Shown: positions 40,488 to 50,457, counted from the stretch's first letter. The stretch: 52,276 nucleotides of DNA from Nitrospirota bacterium (GCA_023476565.1 JAMCVZ010000025.1:1-52276), one strand, 5' to 3'. Notes: generated from the sequence alone by a model not told the origin. Numbers and translations: made by a program.

Positions 40488-42710
40488 ATGCAATCTTATG
40501 ATGAACTGATCGACGAGCTGGCCGGGCTTTACGGCATTATCCCTGAATACTGGGATGTGTTCGGCATCAGGCATGTAATTTCGGGTGAGACCCAAAAGAC
40601 CATTCTCAAGGCAATGAAACTGAAGCTGGATTCGGCCGAGGATGTTATGCATGAAATCATGGACAAGCGGGGGAGGCCGTGGAACAGGTTTATTGAGCCG
40701 GCAAGGGTTATATCGATAAACGACCAGCCCCTGAAAATTCCTGTTTACATACCCGTGAAAGAGGGAGAAGAGAGCAGATTGTCCCTGTCATGGTCTCTTG
40801 AGGACGAAAAGGGCCAAAGGTATGAGTTCATGCTCTCAGGGGATGCCCTGGCGGTTTCGGAACAGCGCTGGATAGACGGCGCCAGATACATAAAAGTAGA
40901 TCTTTCGGATGGCGTAAGCAGGGACCTCGGTTATTATTTCATTCATGTGTCCTGCAAGCATCCTGATGATATATTCCCTGGAGGGAAAAACTTTATCCAA
41001 AAGGCCTCCAGGCTTATAATAACCCCCGACAGTTGTTATATACCCCCTGAGCTGGAAAAAGGGAGGACCTGGGGGCTGTCGGTAAACCTTTATTCAATCC
41101 GTTCCGACAGAAACTGGGGTGTCGGAGATTTTACCGACCTCAGGGATATTATCAAAATGGTCGCTGAACATAAAGGCGGCTTTGTGGGGATCAATCCGCT
41201 GCATGCCATCCCTAATAAAAAACCCTATGGAATCAGCCCGTACTCTCCCATAAGCAGGCACTATAAAAACTTTATCTATCTTGATATGGACAGCGTACCC
41301 GAAGTCAAAGAATCCGCTGAGGCGCAAGTAATCATGAAATCCGGGATTTTCAAAAAACAGCTTGATGAGCTCAGAAGTGAGGATTTGATCGACTATAAAA
41401 AGATCGCATTCCTCAAGAAGAGCATCCTCGAAGATGCCTTTGAGCTCTTTTATGAGAAATATTACAGAAAAGGCTCTGAGCGCGACAATGAGTTTGAGCG
41501 CTATATGTTGGAAGAGGGCGCTGCACTTGAATCGTTTGCGCTGTTTCTGGCGCTCTGGGAACATATGAATGCCCGGCTGAAGGTATACGTATGGCAGGAT
41601 TGGCCCGGGGAATATCTCAACCCGCGCAGCGAGAAGGTCCGGGATTTCAGGAAGGAAAATGAGAGGGAAGTGCTTTTTTACAAATATATCCAGTGGCTCA
41701 TTGATAAACAGCATGGAGAGGCTGCCGGGTATGCCGGCAATCTCGGAATGCCCGTCGGGATTTATCACGACCTCGCTATCGGCTCTATAGGAGGGGGCAG
41801 CAATGCATGGAGCTATCAGAATCTTATTGCAGGCGAAATAGATGTAGGGGCCCCGCCTGATGATTTCAATCCCAGCGGCCAGAACTGGAATTTTCCGCCC
41901 ATGATCCCCGACAGGCTGAAAGAGACGGGATATGAATTCTTTACCGATATAATAAGAAAAAACATGAAATACAACGGCGCCTTGAGGATAGATCATGCGC
42001 TCGGCATGTTCAGGCTCTTCTGGATACCCTGTGGAATGCCTCCTGTTATGGGGACCTATGTGGCCTATCCCGAAGAGGACCTCCTGAGGATTATCGCGCT
42101 CGAGAGCGTCCGTAACAGGACGATGGTCGTTGCCGAGGACCTTGGAACAGTAGGAGCAAATGTCCGGGAAACGCTCGCCAGGTTTCGCATGCTCTCGTAC
42201 AGGCTCCTGTACTTTGAAAGAAATTATCCTGATCCTTCGTTTACTCCTCCTGAAAAATACCCTGATATGGCGTTGTGCGCTGTTACAACACACGACCTTC
42301 CCACCATAAACGGCTATTGGACAGGCAGAGATCTTGAGGTAAAGAAACGTCTGGACCTGTTCAGGGATGCGGATTTATGGCAGAGGTTCCTGAGTGACAG
42401 GGGGAGGGATAAAGCGCTTCTGCTCAAGGCGCTCAAAGCCGAGGGCATTATTCCCAATGAATTCCCCTCCGACCCCGCAATGACTGATGAGCTGTGCCGT
42501 GCCATTTACCACTACCTTGCCCTTGCACCGTGCAAACTGGCAACCGTCAGCCTTGATGATGTCATCGGCACGCTGGATCAGCAGAACATGCCGGGCACTA
42601 CCGATGCCTATCCCAACTGGATGCAGAAGACACCCTTAGGGCTTGAGCAGATTGCCCGGGATAAACGTTTTGAAGCCCTTTCCGAAGTGTTCCGGAGAGC
42701 TAAGCGATAA
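40488..42710 (+). CDS. malQ: 4-alpha-glucanotransferase (amylomaltase, GH77)
   Basis: A 740-residue GH77 enzyme, longer than short bacterial amylomaltases owing to an N-terminal module of about 180 residues. Catalytic landmarks are the nucleophile Asp in GALRIDHALGMFRLFWIP, the acid/base Glu in MVVAEDLGTVG and the third acidic site in VTTHDLPTINGYW. The acceptor-binding end NMPGTTDAYPNW is also present. It transfers glucan segments between maltodextrins during glycogen or starch breakdown. ATG 40488 has GCGGGA upstream. A GH1 glycosidase gene lies 2.3 kb downstream, suggesting a local sugar-storage theme. Confidence 0.94.
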   Translation: MQSYDELIDELAGLYGIIPEYWDVFGIRHVISGETQKTILKAMKLKLDSAEDVMHEIMDKRGRPWNRFIEPARVISINDQPLKIPVYIPVKEGEESRLSLSWSLEDEKGQRYEFMLSGDALAVSEQRWIDGARYIKVDLSDGVSRDLGYYFIHVSCKHPDDIFPGGKNFIQKASRLIITPDSCYIPPELEKGRTWGLSVNLYSIRSDRNWGVGDFTDLRDIIKMVAEHKGGFVGINPLHAIPNKKPYGISPYSPISRHYKNFIYLDMDSVPEVKESAEAQVIMKSGIFKKQLDELRSEDLIDYKKIAFLKKSILEDAFELFYEKYYRKGSERDNEFERYMLEEGAALESFALFLALWEHMNARLKVYVWQDWPGEYLNPRSEKVRDFRKENEREVLFYKYIQWLIDKQHGEAAGYAGNLGMPVGIYHDLAIGSIGGGSNAWSYQNLIAGEIDVGAPPDDFNPSGQNWNFPPMIPDRLKETGYEFFTDIIRKNMKYNGALRIDHALGMFRLFWIPCGMPPVMGTYVAYPEEDLLRIIALESVRNRTMVVAEDLGTVGANVRETLARFRMLSYRLLYFERNYPDPSFTPPEKYPDMALCAVTTHDLPTINGYWTGRDLEVKKRLDLFRDADLWQRFLSDRGRDKALLLKALKAEGIIPNEFPSDPAMTDELCRAIYHYLALAPCKLATVSLDDVIGTLDQQNMPGTTDAYPNWMQKTPLGLEQIARDKRFEALSEVFRRAKR

Positions 42711-42813
42711 ATCTTCATACAAAAGTCATCCCGTTGTCATAATCCTTTAACATCCGATCCTTATCCTAAAGCGTATCGCATTATTAAGGAAATTATCAGG
42801 AAAGGAGAACGTT

Positions 42814-43026
42814 ATGGAGTGCAAATATTTAAATCTATACAGCTTATCCGGGTTTGCATGGTCGGTAGCTTCCTGTATCGTAAGCGATAAACCATATTCC
42901 CCGAGCGTATCGGAGCTGCACAATTACTGTAAGGGTAATGGATACATGAGGTGCCCTGTCCTTTTAATAAAGGAAAGCACCCCTGGAGATAAAGGCCTTA
43001 TAGGTAATGCTTCTTGTTGTTTATAA
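42814..43026 (+). CDS. Small cysteine-containing protein, unknown function
   Basis: A 70-residue protein preceded by an excellent ribosome site (AAAGGAG, 6 nt before ATG). It has Cys at positions 3, 21, 39 and 47 in the pattern C-x17-C-x17-C-x7-CP (YCKGNGYMRCPVLL) plus a CC near the end. Four spaced Cys in such a small protein suggest zinc or iron-sulfur binding. The segment SDKPYSPSVSELHNYCKG looks like a conserved element of a tiny-protein family, but I cannot name it. It sits between malQ and the EAL-GGDEF gene as its own unit. Confidence 0.6.
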   Translation: MECKYLNLYSLSGFAWSVASCIVSDKPYSPSVSELHNYCKGNGYMRCPVLLIKESTPGDKGLIGNASCCL

Positions 43027-43116
43027 CAACCCTGATAGAGGAAAAGAATGAAATAGTGTAGATCACAGCGGCAGGCTTTTGGCTGCTGACCGGCTTTATT
43101 TTTTATGGAGGCGTAC

Positions 43117-44955
43117 ATGACTTCAAGGTTAAAGTGGGAGCTTGGTAATGGGGATTCTGTTTATCACGGAGAAGTTTGCAGGGGAATTGACAGGCAGACT
43201 ATACTTGAATTGCTTGACAGTAACTCTCTCACCGTCTACTACCAGCCTATATTTTCAGCAAAGGACGGTGCTGTATATGGATATGAGGCATTAACGAGGA
43301 TAAAGGACGATAGGAACAATGTCGATATCGGAGAATTATTTAAAAAGGCTATATTAACGAATACCATATCATCTCTTGATGTCCATTGCAGAGGGAATGC
43401 CATCAAGCAGGCAGCCGCTCTGGGAATAGATAAGCGGAATTCCCATTTGTTCATTAATATATGCCCGGAAACGCTGACCGACCCGGCCCACAATGTAGGC
43501 ATAACCGATGAGCTTGCCGAGAAATGGGGGATTCCGAAAGAGAAAATTATTCTGGAAATAACCGAGGAAAGCGCCATACACAATTACAATCTCTTTAAAC
43601 AGTCCATAGCCTATTACAAGGACAGGGGATATAAAATAGCCATTGATGACTTCGGCGCCGGCCACGGCGGATTGAAGATGCTCTCTATAATAGAGCCTGA
43701 TTTTGTAAAAATCGACCGGCATTTTATATCGAACATAGATAAGGCGATCATAAAGTCCAATCTCGTTGACTCCATTGCCACTGCATGCCACAGAATGGGC
43801 ATAAAGGTAATCGCCGAGGGCATTGAGCAGCAGGAAGAGCTTGAGGCTGTTTTGAATATGGGCATCGAATTGCTTCAAGGCTACCATCTTCATAAACCCT
43901 CTCCTATGCTTAACGGAGACAGGGCAATAGTTCCGGTATTGCACGGCAGGAAGATAAACGGTTCCCACACAAGAGGGGAGCAGAGTTTCATAGGAGATAT
44001 TGCTCATGATGCAGAACCTGTTGATCCTTCAGCGACGATTATGACTGTCTTCAACCGGTTCATCAAAAATGCCGATCTCAGGGGATTGCCGGTTGTTGAG
44101 GACGGCAGAGTTCTCGGAATGCTGCACAGGATCAAATTTTTGGAAAACCAGATACTCGGCAAATGCGGCTACGGCTTTTCCCTCAATTTACATAAAAGCA
44201 TATCACAACTCATGGAACAGCAATTCCTCATGGTTGAGGCGAACACCACGCTGGAAGAAGTGGCCCAGAGGATCAGTTCGAGAAAGGCGGAGTTTCTTTA
44301 CGACGATATTTGCGTAACGAAAAGCGGCAAATACTTCGGCACTGTAGCAATAAGCTCGCTTCTTGATGCCATGACCGAGAGGAGCCTTGTTCTGGCAAAA
44401 GGAGCCAACCCCCTCACAGGACTTCCGGGGAATGAATCTATACAGAGGGAGATAGATAAAAAGCTTTCGCAAAACATGCATTTCGATGTTTGTTACATCG
44501 ATATCGACAATTTTAAACCCTACAATGATCATTACGGATTCGAAAGGGGGGACAGCGTAATAAGAGCCCTCGCCGGTATAGGGGAGAGCACTGTAAAGTC
44601 GTTCGACCCCAGCGGTTTTAATTTTGTGGGGCATATCGGCGGGGACGATTTCATCGTTATTACCCGTCCGCAGATTTCAATACCGGTATGCGAGAAAATA
44701 ATATCAAGATTCGAGGCACAACTGGTAGACTTTCATGGAATCGAAGATCATGGAAAGGGGTCCTATATTTCAAAAAACCGGAAGGGCCAGGAAGAGACGT
44801 TCGCCCTGCTGTCCCTCTCGATAGGAATAGTCAGCACGGAGATATATAAAATCGAATCATATGCCCAGCTTGCCTCAATAGCAACGGAAGTAAAGAAAGC
44901 TGCCAAGATGCGTGATGGTTCATCTATTGTGAGGGATAAACGGCTGATGGGGTGA
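43117..44955 (+). CDS. EAL-CBS-GGDEF c-di-GMP protein
   Basis: A 612-residue cytoplasmic protein. The N-terminal EAL domain (about 20-260) keeps YGYEALTR, IAIDDFGAGHGG, FVKIDRHFI and VIAEGIEQQEEL, so phosphodiesterase activity is likely. A CBS pair (about 290-425) follows, and a GGDEF domain (about 430-600) has HIGGDDF in place of GG(D/E)EF, so cyclase activity is doubtful and it may serve as a GTP- or effector-sensing part. ATG 43117 has GGAGG five bases upstream; an ATG four codons earlier overlaps that site. The CBS unit closely resembles that of the histidine kinase at 50635. A terminator follows at 44962. Confidence 0.92.
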   Translation: MTSRLKWELGNGDSVYHGEVCRGIDRQTILELLDSNSLTVYYQPIFSAKDGAVYGYEALTRIKDDRNNVDIGELFKKAILTNTISSLDVHCRGNAIKQAAALGIDKRNSHLFINICPETLTDPAHNVGITDELAEKWGIPKEKIILEITEESAIHNYNLFKQSIAYYKDRGYKIAIDDFGAGHGGLKMLSIIEPDFVKIDRHFISNIDKAIIKSNLVDSIATACHRMGIKVIAEGIEQQEELEAVLNMGIELLQGYHLHKPSPMLNGDRAIVPVLHGRKINGSHTRGEQSFIGDIAHDAEPVDPSATIMTVFNRFIKNADLRGLPVVEDGRVLGMLHRIKFLENQILGKCGYGFSLNLHKSISQLMEQQFLMVEANTTLEEVAQRISSRKAEFLYDDICVTKSGKYFGTVAISSLLDAMTERSLVLAKGANPLTGLPGNESIQREIDKKLSQNMHFDVCYIDIDNFKPYNDHYGFERGDSVIRALAGIGESTVKSFDPSGFNFVGHIGGDDFIVITRPQISIPVCEKIISRFEAQLVDFHGIEDHGKGSYISKNRKGQEETFALLSLSIGIVSTEIYKIESYAQLASIATEVKKAAKMRDGSSIVRDKRLMG

Positions 44956-44961
44956 GAAGTT

Positions 44962-44990
44962 ATCGGCCTGAGTTTACGGCCGATGGCTTT
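44962..44990 (+). terminator. Rho-independent terminator after the EAL-GGDEF gene
   Basis: ATCGGCC and GGCCGAT form a perfect 7-bp stem with a nine-base loop, followed by GGCTTTT. It starts seven bases after the stop codon and separates this gene from the GH1 gene. Confidence 0.7.
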
Positions 44991-45016
44991 TATCCAAAGG
45001 AATATTCGGGTAATTT

Positions 45017-46270
45017 ATGAACAATAAGCTCGGCGTCGACAGTTTTCTCTGGGGTGTCGCAACATCCGCCTTTCAGCTTGAGGGCTCTCCTTATGCGGAC
45101 TGGACCTCATGGGACTCGATATTGGATACAAAACCTCACATAACAAACCACTATGAACTTTACAGGGAAGATTTAAAGCTGCTTAAAGATCTGGGGGTCA
45201 ATGCATACCGGTTCTCTATTGAATGGAGCAGGATTCAGCCGAGGGAAAATATTTGGGATGATGAAGCGATTGCACATTATCAGGAGATCATCGATATCCT
45301 GAACAGTAATAATATAGAGCCCATGATCACCCTCCACCACTTTACCCATCCCCTCTGGTTTATCAAGAAGTATCCGTGGCATGAGGATGCGTCCATCGGG
45401 AAGTTTTTGGTTTTTGCAGAAAAGATGGCTTCAACGCTCAAAGGTGTGCGGTACTGGATTACGTTTAACGAGCCCTATGTGCTCATCCTCGCCGGGTATT
45501 TTGAGGGCTGCACGCCGCCGGGGATCCGGGATATCTCATTGGGGATCAGGGCATTAAAGAATATCCTCGCCTGCCATGGGAAGACGTACGATCTTATTCA
45601 TGAGAAGGTTGCCGGTAGCCCAATGGTGAGCGTTGCGCATAATATGGCGGCCCTTGCTCCGTGGAGCAGATGGAACCCTTTGGATAAAATTCTTGCGAAG
45701 GTGGCCAGGCACTTTTACAATCATTCACTTCTCGATGCATTTAAAACGGGCATCCTGAATGTAAAGTTCCCGTTCAAGGAGGAAATATGCATTGCTGTCC
45801 CCATAAGAGACAAGCTTGATTTCTTCGGCGTAAATTATTACACAAGGATACATATGAGATTCAATCCTTTTAAAAAGATGGGAATAGAATTAAGGCACAG
45901 GGATATCGACGGATACGGACTTACTGACATGGGATGGGAGATACATCCACGCGGGCTGGAGAGAGTCCTGAGACACGCATCAGAACTCAATGTCCCTTTG
46001 ATAATAACGGAGAACGGTATTGCAACCCGTGATTGCCAGAAAAAAATAAAATATATGAAAAGACATGTGGATGTGCTTGAGAGATGCATTAAAGAAGGTT
46101 TTGACGTAAGGGGGTATTTCTACTGGTCATTGATCGACAACTATGAATGGCTCCAGGGCCTTGATGCTCGCTTCGGCCTCTACAGGGTTGATTTTGATAC
46201 CCTGGAGCGCAAGCCGACAAATGCTGCAGCATATTATTCATATCTCATAAAGAGCCGATCTTCTTTTTAA
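45017..46270 (+). CDS. Family 1 glycoside hydrolase (beta-glucosidase-like)
   Basis: A 417-residue GH1 enzyme with the N-terminal FLWGVATSAFQLEG signature, the acid/base Glu in ITFNEPYV and the nucleophile Glu in LIITENGIA. The C-terminal SLIDNYEWLQGLDARFGLYRVD block is typical. There is no signal peptide, so it acts in the cytoplasm on a beta-glycoside or phospho-glycoside. The sugar-6-phosphate motif is not obvious, which favours a plain beta-glucosidase or related activity. ATG 45017 follows the EAL gene terminator. It lies before the PHP/glycosyltransferase operon. Confidence 0.92.
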   Translation: MNNKLGVDSFLWGVATSAFQLEGSPYADWTSWDSILDTKPHITNHYELYREDLKLLKDLGVNAYRFSIEWSRIQPRENIWDDEAIAHYQEIIDILNSNNIEPMITLHHFTHPLWFIKKYPWHEDASIGKFLVFAEKMASTLKGVRYWITFNEPYVLILAGYFEGCTPPGIRDISLGIRALKNILACHGKTYDLIHEKVAGSPMVSVAHNMAALAPWSRWNPLDKILAKVARHFYNHSLLDAFKTGILNVKFPFKEEICIAVPIRDKLDFFGVNYYTRIHMRFNPFKKMGIELRHRDIDGYGLTDMGWEIHPRGLERVLRHASELNVPLIITENGIATRDCQKKIKYMKRHVDVLERCIKEGFDVRGYFYWSLIDNYEWLQGLDARFGLYRVDFDTLERKPTNAAAYYSYLIKSRSSF

Positions 46271-46276
46271 CTGAAA

Positions 46277-46320
46277 TTTAACGTTCCCCTAATAATCCTG
46301 TAACCCTGACAATTTATTAT
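46277..46320 (+). promoter_or_regulatory. Pho-box-like promoter of the PHP/glycosyltransferase/MCP operon
   Basis: TTTAAC (46277-46282) and CTGTAAC (46298-46304), 21 nt apart, are followed after 17 nt by a -10 box TATTAT (46315-46320). The same arrangement occurs before the PsiE-like gene and the histidine kinase. The -10 ends 7 nt before ATG 46328, so the transcript would be leaderless or nearly so. Confidence 0.5.
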
Positions 46321-46327
46321 AGTTGTA

Positions 46328-47020
46328 ATGCTACTGTGTGATTTTCATATTCACACTACATACTCTGACGGCTCGGTGGAGTTGAGGAGAACAATTGATC
46401 TTTTCGGGCAGTCGGGATTTGATGTAATAGCAATAACAGACCATGTGGTGAACGGAGATAGTTCAATCGGAAAGTTTGCGCGCCGCTTTAACCTTTCAGT
46501 GCGGGAAAATAATTTCGAAGAGTATCTTGCCCATATAACGCGGGAGGCGGAAAGGGCATGGGAAAAATACGGGATGCTCGTGATACCGGGCGTCGAGATA
46601 AGCAAAAACTATCTGTCCTCTGATAAATCAGCTCATATACTGCTCATTGACGTAAAGGAATTCATCCCTGCCTGCTGGGGTTTCGAAAAAATATTCCTTG
46701 AGGCCAAACTGCAGGAATCCCTCGTAATAGCCTGCCATCCGCACCACACGTCCGCTATAACCGACAAGGAGACCCTGTTCCTCTGGAACAACAGGGAGAA
46801 ATACGCCAAATACATTGATGCATGGGAAGTAGCTAACAGGGATGACGTATTTAATGTAATAAGTCTCAAGAAATATCCTTACATTGCAAACAGCGATTTC
46901 CACAAGGTGCGGCACCTGTACTCGTGGAAAACACTGCTCAATTGCAACAAGGATATCAAATCGGTAAAACAATGCATAAAACATAACAAAGGAGTTGCGA
47001 TAACCCTTTTCAGAAATTAG
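46328..47020 (+). CDS. PHP-domain phosphoesterase
   Basis: A 230-residue stand-alone PHP protein with all metal-binding motifs: FHIHTTYSDGS, AITDHVV, IPGVEIS, ACHPHH and ANSDFHK. Such proteins hydrolyse phosphomonoesters or nucleotides (for example TrpH-type or histidinol-phosphatase-like enzymes); the substrate is not evident. ATG 46328 has no ribosome site and lies eight bases after a -10 box, suggesting leaderless translation. It is followed by the glycosyltransferase 11 nt later. A phosphatase plus glycosyltransferase pair could process a glycolipid phosphate, which is speculation. Confidence 0.88.
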   Translation: MLLCDFHIHTTYSDGSVELRRTIDLFGQSGFDVIAITDHVVNGDSSIGKFARRFNLSVRENNFEEYLAHITREAERAWEKYGMLVIPGVEISKNYLSSDKSAHILLIDVKEFIPACWGFEKIFLEAKLQESLVIACHPHHTSAITDKETLFLWNNREKYAKYIDAWEVANRDDVFNVISLKKYPYIANSDFHKVRHLYSWKTLLNCNKDIKSVKQCIKHNKGVAITLFRN

Positions 47021-47031
47021 GAGGTTAAGGT

Positions 47032-48249
47032 ATGGAAATATTCTGGATTTTTGCGGGCATAACGATCTTCGGACTTGTAGGGTATGGGCTTCAGATATTG
47101 GCGGTGCGCTCACATATTTTGAAACACCCCCTTCACTGCGGGGAAGGGAGCTCCCTTCCCCGATCTTTTTTACCCATTTCCATTCTCAAGCCTCTCAAAG
47201 GACTGGATGACAACCTGTTTGACAACCTCGAAAGCTTCTGCCTCCAGGACTATCCTGAATATGAAATTATATTCTCCTTGCAGGATTATAATGATCCCGC
47301 TTATAAGGTAGTCCGTAAAATCAAAGATAAGTACCCTGATGGAGATATTTCCATCATAGTTGAAAGATGCGACATCGGGTTGAACCCGAAGGTTAACAAT
47401 CTCATCCATGCCTATAAGGCTTCAAAATATGCGCACATACTCATAAGTGACAGCAATGTGGTGGTCGATAAAGCCTATTTAAGAGAGATAAGCAAGCATA
47501 TGGAAGACCCGGATGTCGGGCTTGTGAGCAGTCTCATAAAGGGAACCGGCGGGCATACCGTCGGCTCCGTATTTGAAAATCTGCATTTGAATTCTTTTGT
47601 TGTGGGAAGCGTCTGCTTTCTCGATAAATTCCTGAAAATGCCCTGTGTTGTGGGGAAATCCATGCTCATGGGGAAGAGAGACCTTGAGGCTATCGGAGGG
47701 TTGAGGGCTGTAAAGGACATCCTTGCAGAGGATTACGTTATCGGTGAAAGGATGCACAGGAGCGGCAAAAAAGTGGTGCTGTCGGACTATATGATAAGCA
47801 ATGTGAATGAATATTGGGGCATTAAGAAATTTCTTAACAGGCACACGAGATGGGGAAAACTCAGATGGAAAATCGGCGGCATCAAATACCTCTCTGAATT
47901 GATCGGCAATCCTGTATTCATGGCCTGCCTTCCTGTATTACTATGGGAACCGTCAAAGACAACCATATCTTTTGCACTTCTCGTATCTCTGGTGAAAACA
48001 TCCGGTGATTTTTACCTTGGCAGGAAAACAGGGGCTGAATTGAATAATCCATTTCTTTATATGCTCTCTCCTGTCAAAGACCTTCTCATAGGGATTATAT
48101 GGTTCATTCCTCTCTTGAACAACACTATTGTCTGGAGGGGCAGCAGGTACATTATAGGCAGGAACTCGATGCTTTCGCCCTGCGCAGAAACAGGATTCTG
48201 GTCATTGAGATACAGGATCGCGGATGCGATAAAAGGAAGGTTCGCATAA
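47032..48249 (+). CDS. Ceramide-glucosyltransferase-like glycosyltransferase (HpnI type)
   Basis: A 405-residue membrane glycosyltransferase of the GT21/HpnI branch: an N-terminal helix, [47 protein letters not shown] and the [10 protein letters not shown] motif (variant of QxxRW), then two or three C-terminal helices. Relatives glucosylate ceramide or, as HpnI, attach N-acetylglucosamine to hopanoid. The acceptor here is unknown. AGGAGG precedes ATG 47032, and its stop overlaps the chemoreceptor start by one base. In the putative Pho-regulated operon it could make a glycolipid replacing phospholipid. Confidence 0.85.
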   Translation: MEIFWIFAGITIFGLVGYGLQILAVRSHILKHPLHCGEGSSLPRSFLPISILKPLKGLDDNLFDNLESFCLQDYPEYEIIFSLQDYNDPAYKVVRKIKDKYPDGDISIIVERCDIGLNPKVNNLIHAYKASKYAHILISDSNVVVDKAYLREISKHMEDPDVGLVSSLIKGTGGHTVGSVFENLHLNSFVVGSVCFLDKFLKMPCVVGKSMLMGKRDLEAIGGLRAVKDILAEDYVIGERMHRSGKKVVLSDYMISNVNEYWGIKKFLNRHTRWGKLRWKIGGIKYLSELIGNPVFMACLPVLLWEPSKTTISFALLVSLVKTSGDFYLGRKTGAELNNPFLYMLSPVKDLLIGIIWFIPLLNNTIVWRGSRYIIGRNSMLSPCAETGFWSLRYRIADAIKGRFA

Positions 48250-49913
48250 TGGATTTGAACAGGATAAGGACTGCGGCGCTTCTTAAAAACTTGAAAATAG
48301 GCTACCGGCTGTTGTTGCTGACCATTTTTATGTCTATGCTGCTGCTCGGGATAGGCATACTGGGCATCCTAGGCATGAAAGAAAGTGTTGAGGGCGTAAA
48401 CACGGTTTATAAGGATAGCGTGATCCCCCTCAAGGAATTGAAAATAATCGCTGACCTGTACGCCGTCAACATCGTCAATACGACACAAAAACTCCGTGAC
48501 GGCACCCTTTCGTGGGAGGAGGGCCGTAAAAACGTTGATGAGGCAATGAAGGTGATTGCTGAAAAATGGAAAACTTATGCATCGGCGCATCATACGGAAA
48601 AGGAAAAAGCGCTCATAGCACAAACACAGCCGCTGCTTGAGATTGCAAATACCTCCATAGACAAACTTAAAACCATTTTACAGAAGGAGGACCGGCAGGA
48701 AATCACCAACTTTTTTATCGATGAGCTCTATCCTACTGTGGAGCCGATATCGCAAAAATTTATCGAATTGATCAATGTCCAGTTGGATAAGGCTAAGGAT
48801 ATTTATACCCGCTCGGAAGCACGCTATAAAACTGTGAGCGCTATTTCACTGGCGAGTATTATAGCAGGCGTACTGTCAGCCCTTCTGGTTGCTTACTGGA
48901 TAGTGCAGGGTATTGTTCAACCGTTGACCGCTTTGACAGGAAAGGTGGAACAAATAGCTTGTGGAGACCTCGGTGTAACTGTAGATTATGACGGCAAGGA
49001 CGAGATAGGCTTACTTGCACGGGACGTAAATAAAATGCTTCGGTCCTTCAATACTATGATAACCGGTATGCTTACATCGGAAAATAATGTTATAGCAACA
49101 GTGCAAAAGCTAAGGGCGGATGCGGAGAGGACGGCGGATGGAGCAAAGAACCAATCCAGCCAGGCAGCCCGGATAGCGACTGCAGCAGAGGAGATGAGCC
49201 AGACCATCATGGACATAGCTAAAAATGCATCAATAGCGCAGAATTCATCCCGTGAGGCAATGGAGACCGCAGCAGACGGCAAAAAAGTGGCTGACGGGGC
49301 AGTGGCAACAGTGAACAGGGTTTACGCCTCCACGGCAGAGCTTGCCGCAATGGTGGAGAAGTTGAACGGCAGGACAGAAGAGATAGGGGACATAGTCACT
49401 GTGATCAAAGACATAGCAGACCAGACGAACCTTCTTGCCTTAAATGCAGCGATAGAGGCGGCGAGGGCGGGAGAGCAGGGAAGGGGATTTGCAGTAGTGG
49501 CTGATGAGGTGAGGAAGCTCGCGGAGAAGACAATTAAGGCAACGGCAGAGATCTCAGAAAAGATCGGGACAGTTCAGGAGGAAGCTTCACAGACAACAAG
49601 GTCCATGCAAGACGCAGCGCAGGAAGTCACAAAAGCGAACGAATACATAGCACGGGTAGGCGACTCGTTACACCACATAGTGGAATCGGTACAGAAGGTC
49701 CGCGACCAGATAACCCGGATAGCGGCTGCAGTCGATGAGCAGTCAGCAGTATCGGAAGAGGTGGTAAGGAATATCGGGAAGACGGCGGCTATAGCACAGG
49801 AGATGGAGATGATGTCGGGTGGTGTAATGCAGGAGGTCGGGAGTCTTACCGGTATAGCCGATGCATTGAGGAATTCCTCGTCAGGGTTTAAGACAAGGAA
49901 CAACGGAGTATAA
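48249..49913 (+). CDS. Methyl-accepting chemotaxis protein
   Basis: A 554-residue chemoreceptor: a transmembrane helix ([20 protein letters not shown]), a periplasmic four-helix-bundle sensor (about 45-195), a second helix ([20 protein letters not shown]), a HAMP domain and the cytoplasmic signalling coil with the highly conserved hairpin [20 protein letters not shown] followed by [21 protein letters not shown] 48249 overlaps the glycosyltransferase stop; AAGGAAGG lies 8 nt upstream. There is no C-terminal CheR-binding pentapeptide. The ligand is unknown. Its coupling with lipid and phosphoesterase genes suggests a response to envelope or nutrient state. Confidence 0.93.
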   Translation: MDLNRIRTAALLKNLKIGYRLLLLTIFMSMLLLGIGILGILGMKESVEGVNTVYKDSVIPLKELKIIADLYAVNIVNTTQKLRDGTLSWEEGRKNVDEAMKVIAEKWKTYASAHHTEKEKALIAQTQPLLEIANTSIDKLKTILQKEDRQEITNFFIDELYPTVEPISQKFIELINVQLDKAKDIYTRSEARYKTVSAISLASIIAGVLSALLVAYWIVQGIVQPLTALTGKVEQIACGDLGVTVDYDGKDEIGLLARDVNKMLRSFNTMITGMLTSENNVIATVQKLRADAERTADGAKNQSSQAARIATAAEEMSQTIMDIAKNASIAQNSSREAMETAADGKKVADGAVATVNRVYASTAELAAMVEKLNGRTEEIGDIVTVIKDIADQTNLLALNAAIEAARAGEQGRGFAVVADEVRKLAEKTIKATAEISEKIGTVQEEASQTTRSMQDAAQEVTKANEYIARVGDSLHHIVESVQKVRDQITRIAAAVDEQSAVSEEVVRNIGKTAAIAQEMEMMSGGVMQEVGSLTGIADALRNSSSGFKTRNNGV

Positions 49914-49985
49914 GCCACTGTTCGGATTCCTTGTTTGCAAGGCGCCTGAAGCGCAAACCGGAAAGTGGAGCACGTGCGGCATAAA

Positions 49986-50030
49986 TTTCATCTTGCCTTA
50001 AGAATCCTGTAACATCACAACTACTATAAT
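49986..50030 (+). promoter_or_regulatory. Pho-box-like promoter of the PsiE-like gene
   Basis: TTTCAT (49986-49991) and CTGTAAC (50007-50013), 21 nt apart, are followed by a perfect -10 box TATAAT (50025-50030). ATG 50038 comes 8 bases after the -10 start of the spacer and has no ribosome site, so the mRNA is probably leaderless. Confidence 0.55.
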
Positions 50031-50037
50031 TCATGTC

Positions 50038-50457
50038 ATGAGATTCTTCAAGAAGGCGGTAGACATAATAATCAAACTGATGATACCCCTTGTAATCCTA
50101 TCCCTTATGATAGGTATTGCAAAGTTATTCCTCGATTTGAGGGTGGTTTTCAAGAGTCCGACAATAGCTGCAGGGTTTGATGTTATGGTCACAAATATAT
50201 TGTCAATGTTTATTGTAATAGAGCTTCTCAGAAGCATCATAGAATATTTCGAGATACACAGACTGAAAATAACATTTATTACTGATGCAGCTTTGGTTTT
50301 CATATTAAGGGAAGTCATGATCGGTGTTTACCAGCATAAAATGGGCGCTGTTGAGATCGGTTCTCTTGCCGTACTCCTTCTCGTTATCGGCGGCATAAGG
50401 GCGCTGGCTATCGTATATTCACCGGATAAAGCAAAGGAGGCAGCAAAACATGAATAG
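50038..50457 (+). CDS. PsiE-like (phosphate-starvation-inducible) membrane protein
   Basis: A 139-residue protein with four hydrophobic helices matching the PsiE family: IKLMIPLVILSLMIGIAKLF, ILSMFIVIELLRSIIEYFE, ITFITDAALVFILREVMIGV and EIGSLAVLLLVIGGIRALAI. In E. coli psiE is controlled by PhoB; its biochemical role is not established. The upstream CTGTAAC element fits that. No ribosome site is present before ATG 50038. Its stop lies within the start of a 30-residue membrane peptide. Confidence 0.85.
   Translation: MRFFKKAVDIIIKLMIPLVILSLMIGIAKLFLDLRVVFKSPTIAAGFDVMVTNILSMFIVIELLRSIIEYFEIHRLKITFITDAALVFILREVMIGVYQHKMGAVEIGSLAVLLLVIGGIRALAIVYSPDKAKEAAKHE

Noticed and set aside
41094-42293. 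399-codon open frame antisense to malQ
   Set aside because: No recognised motif, no ribosome site, fully inside a catalytic gene.
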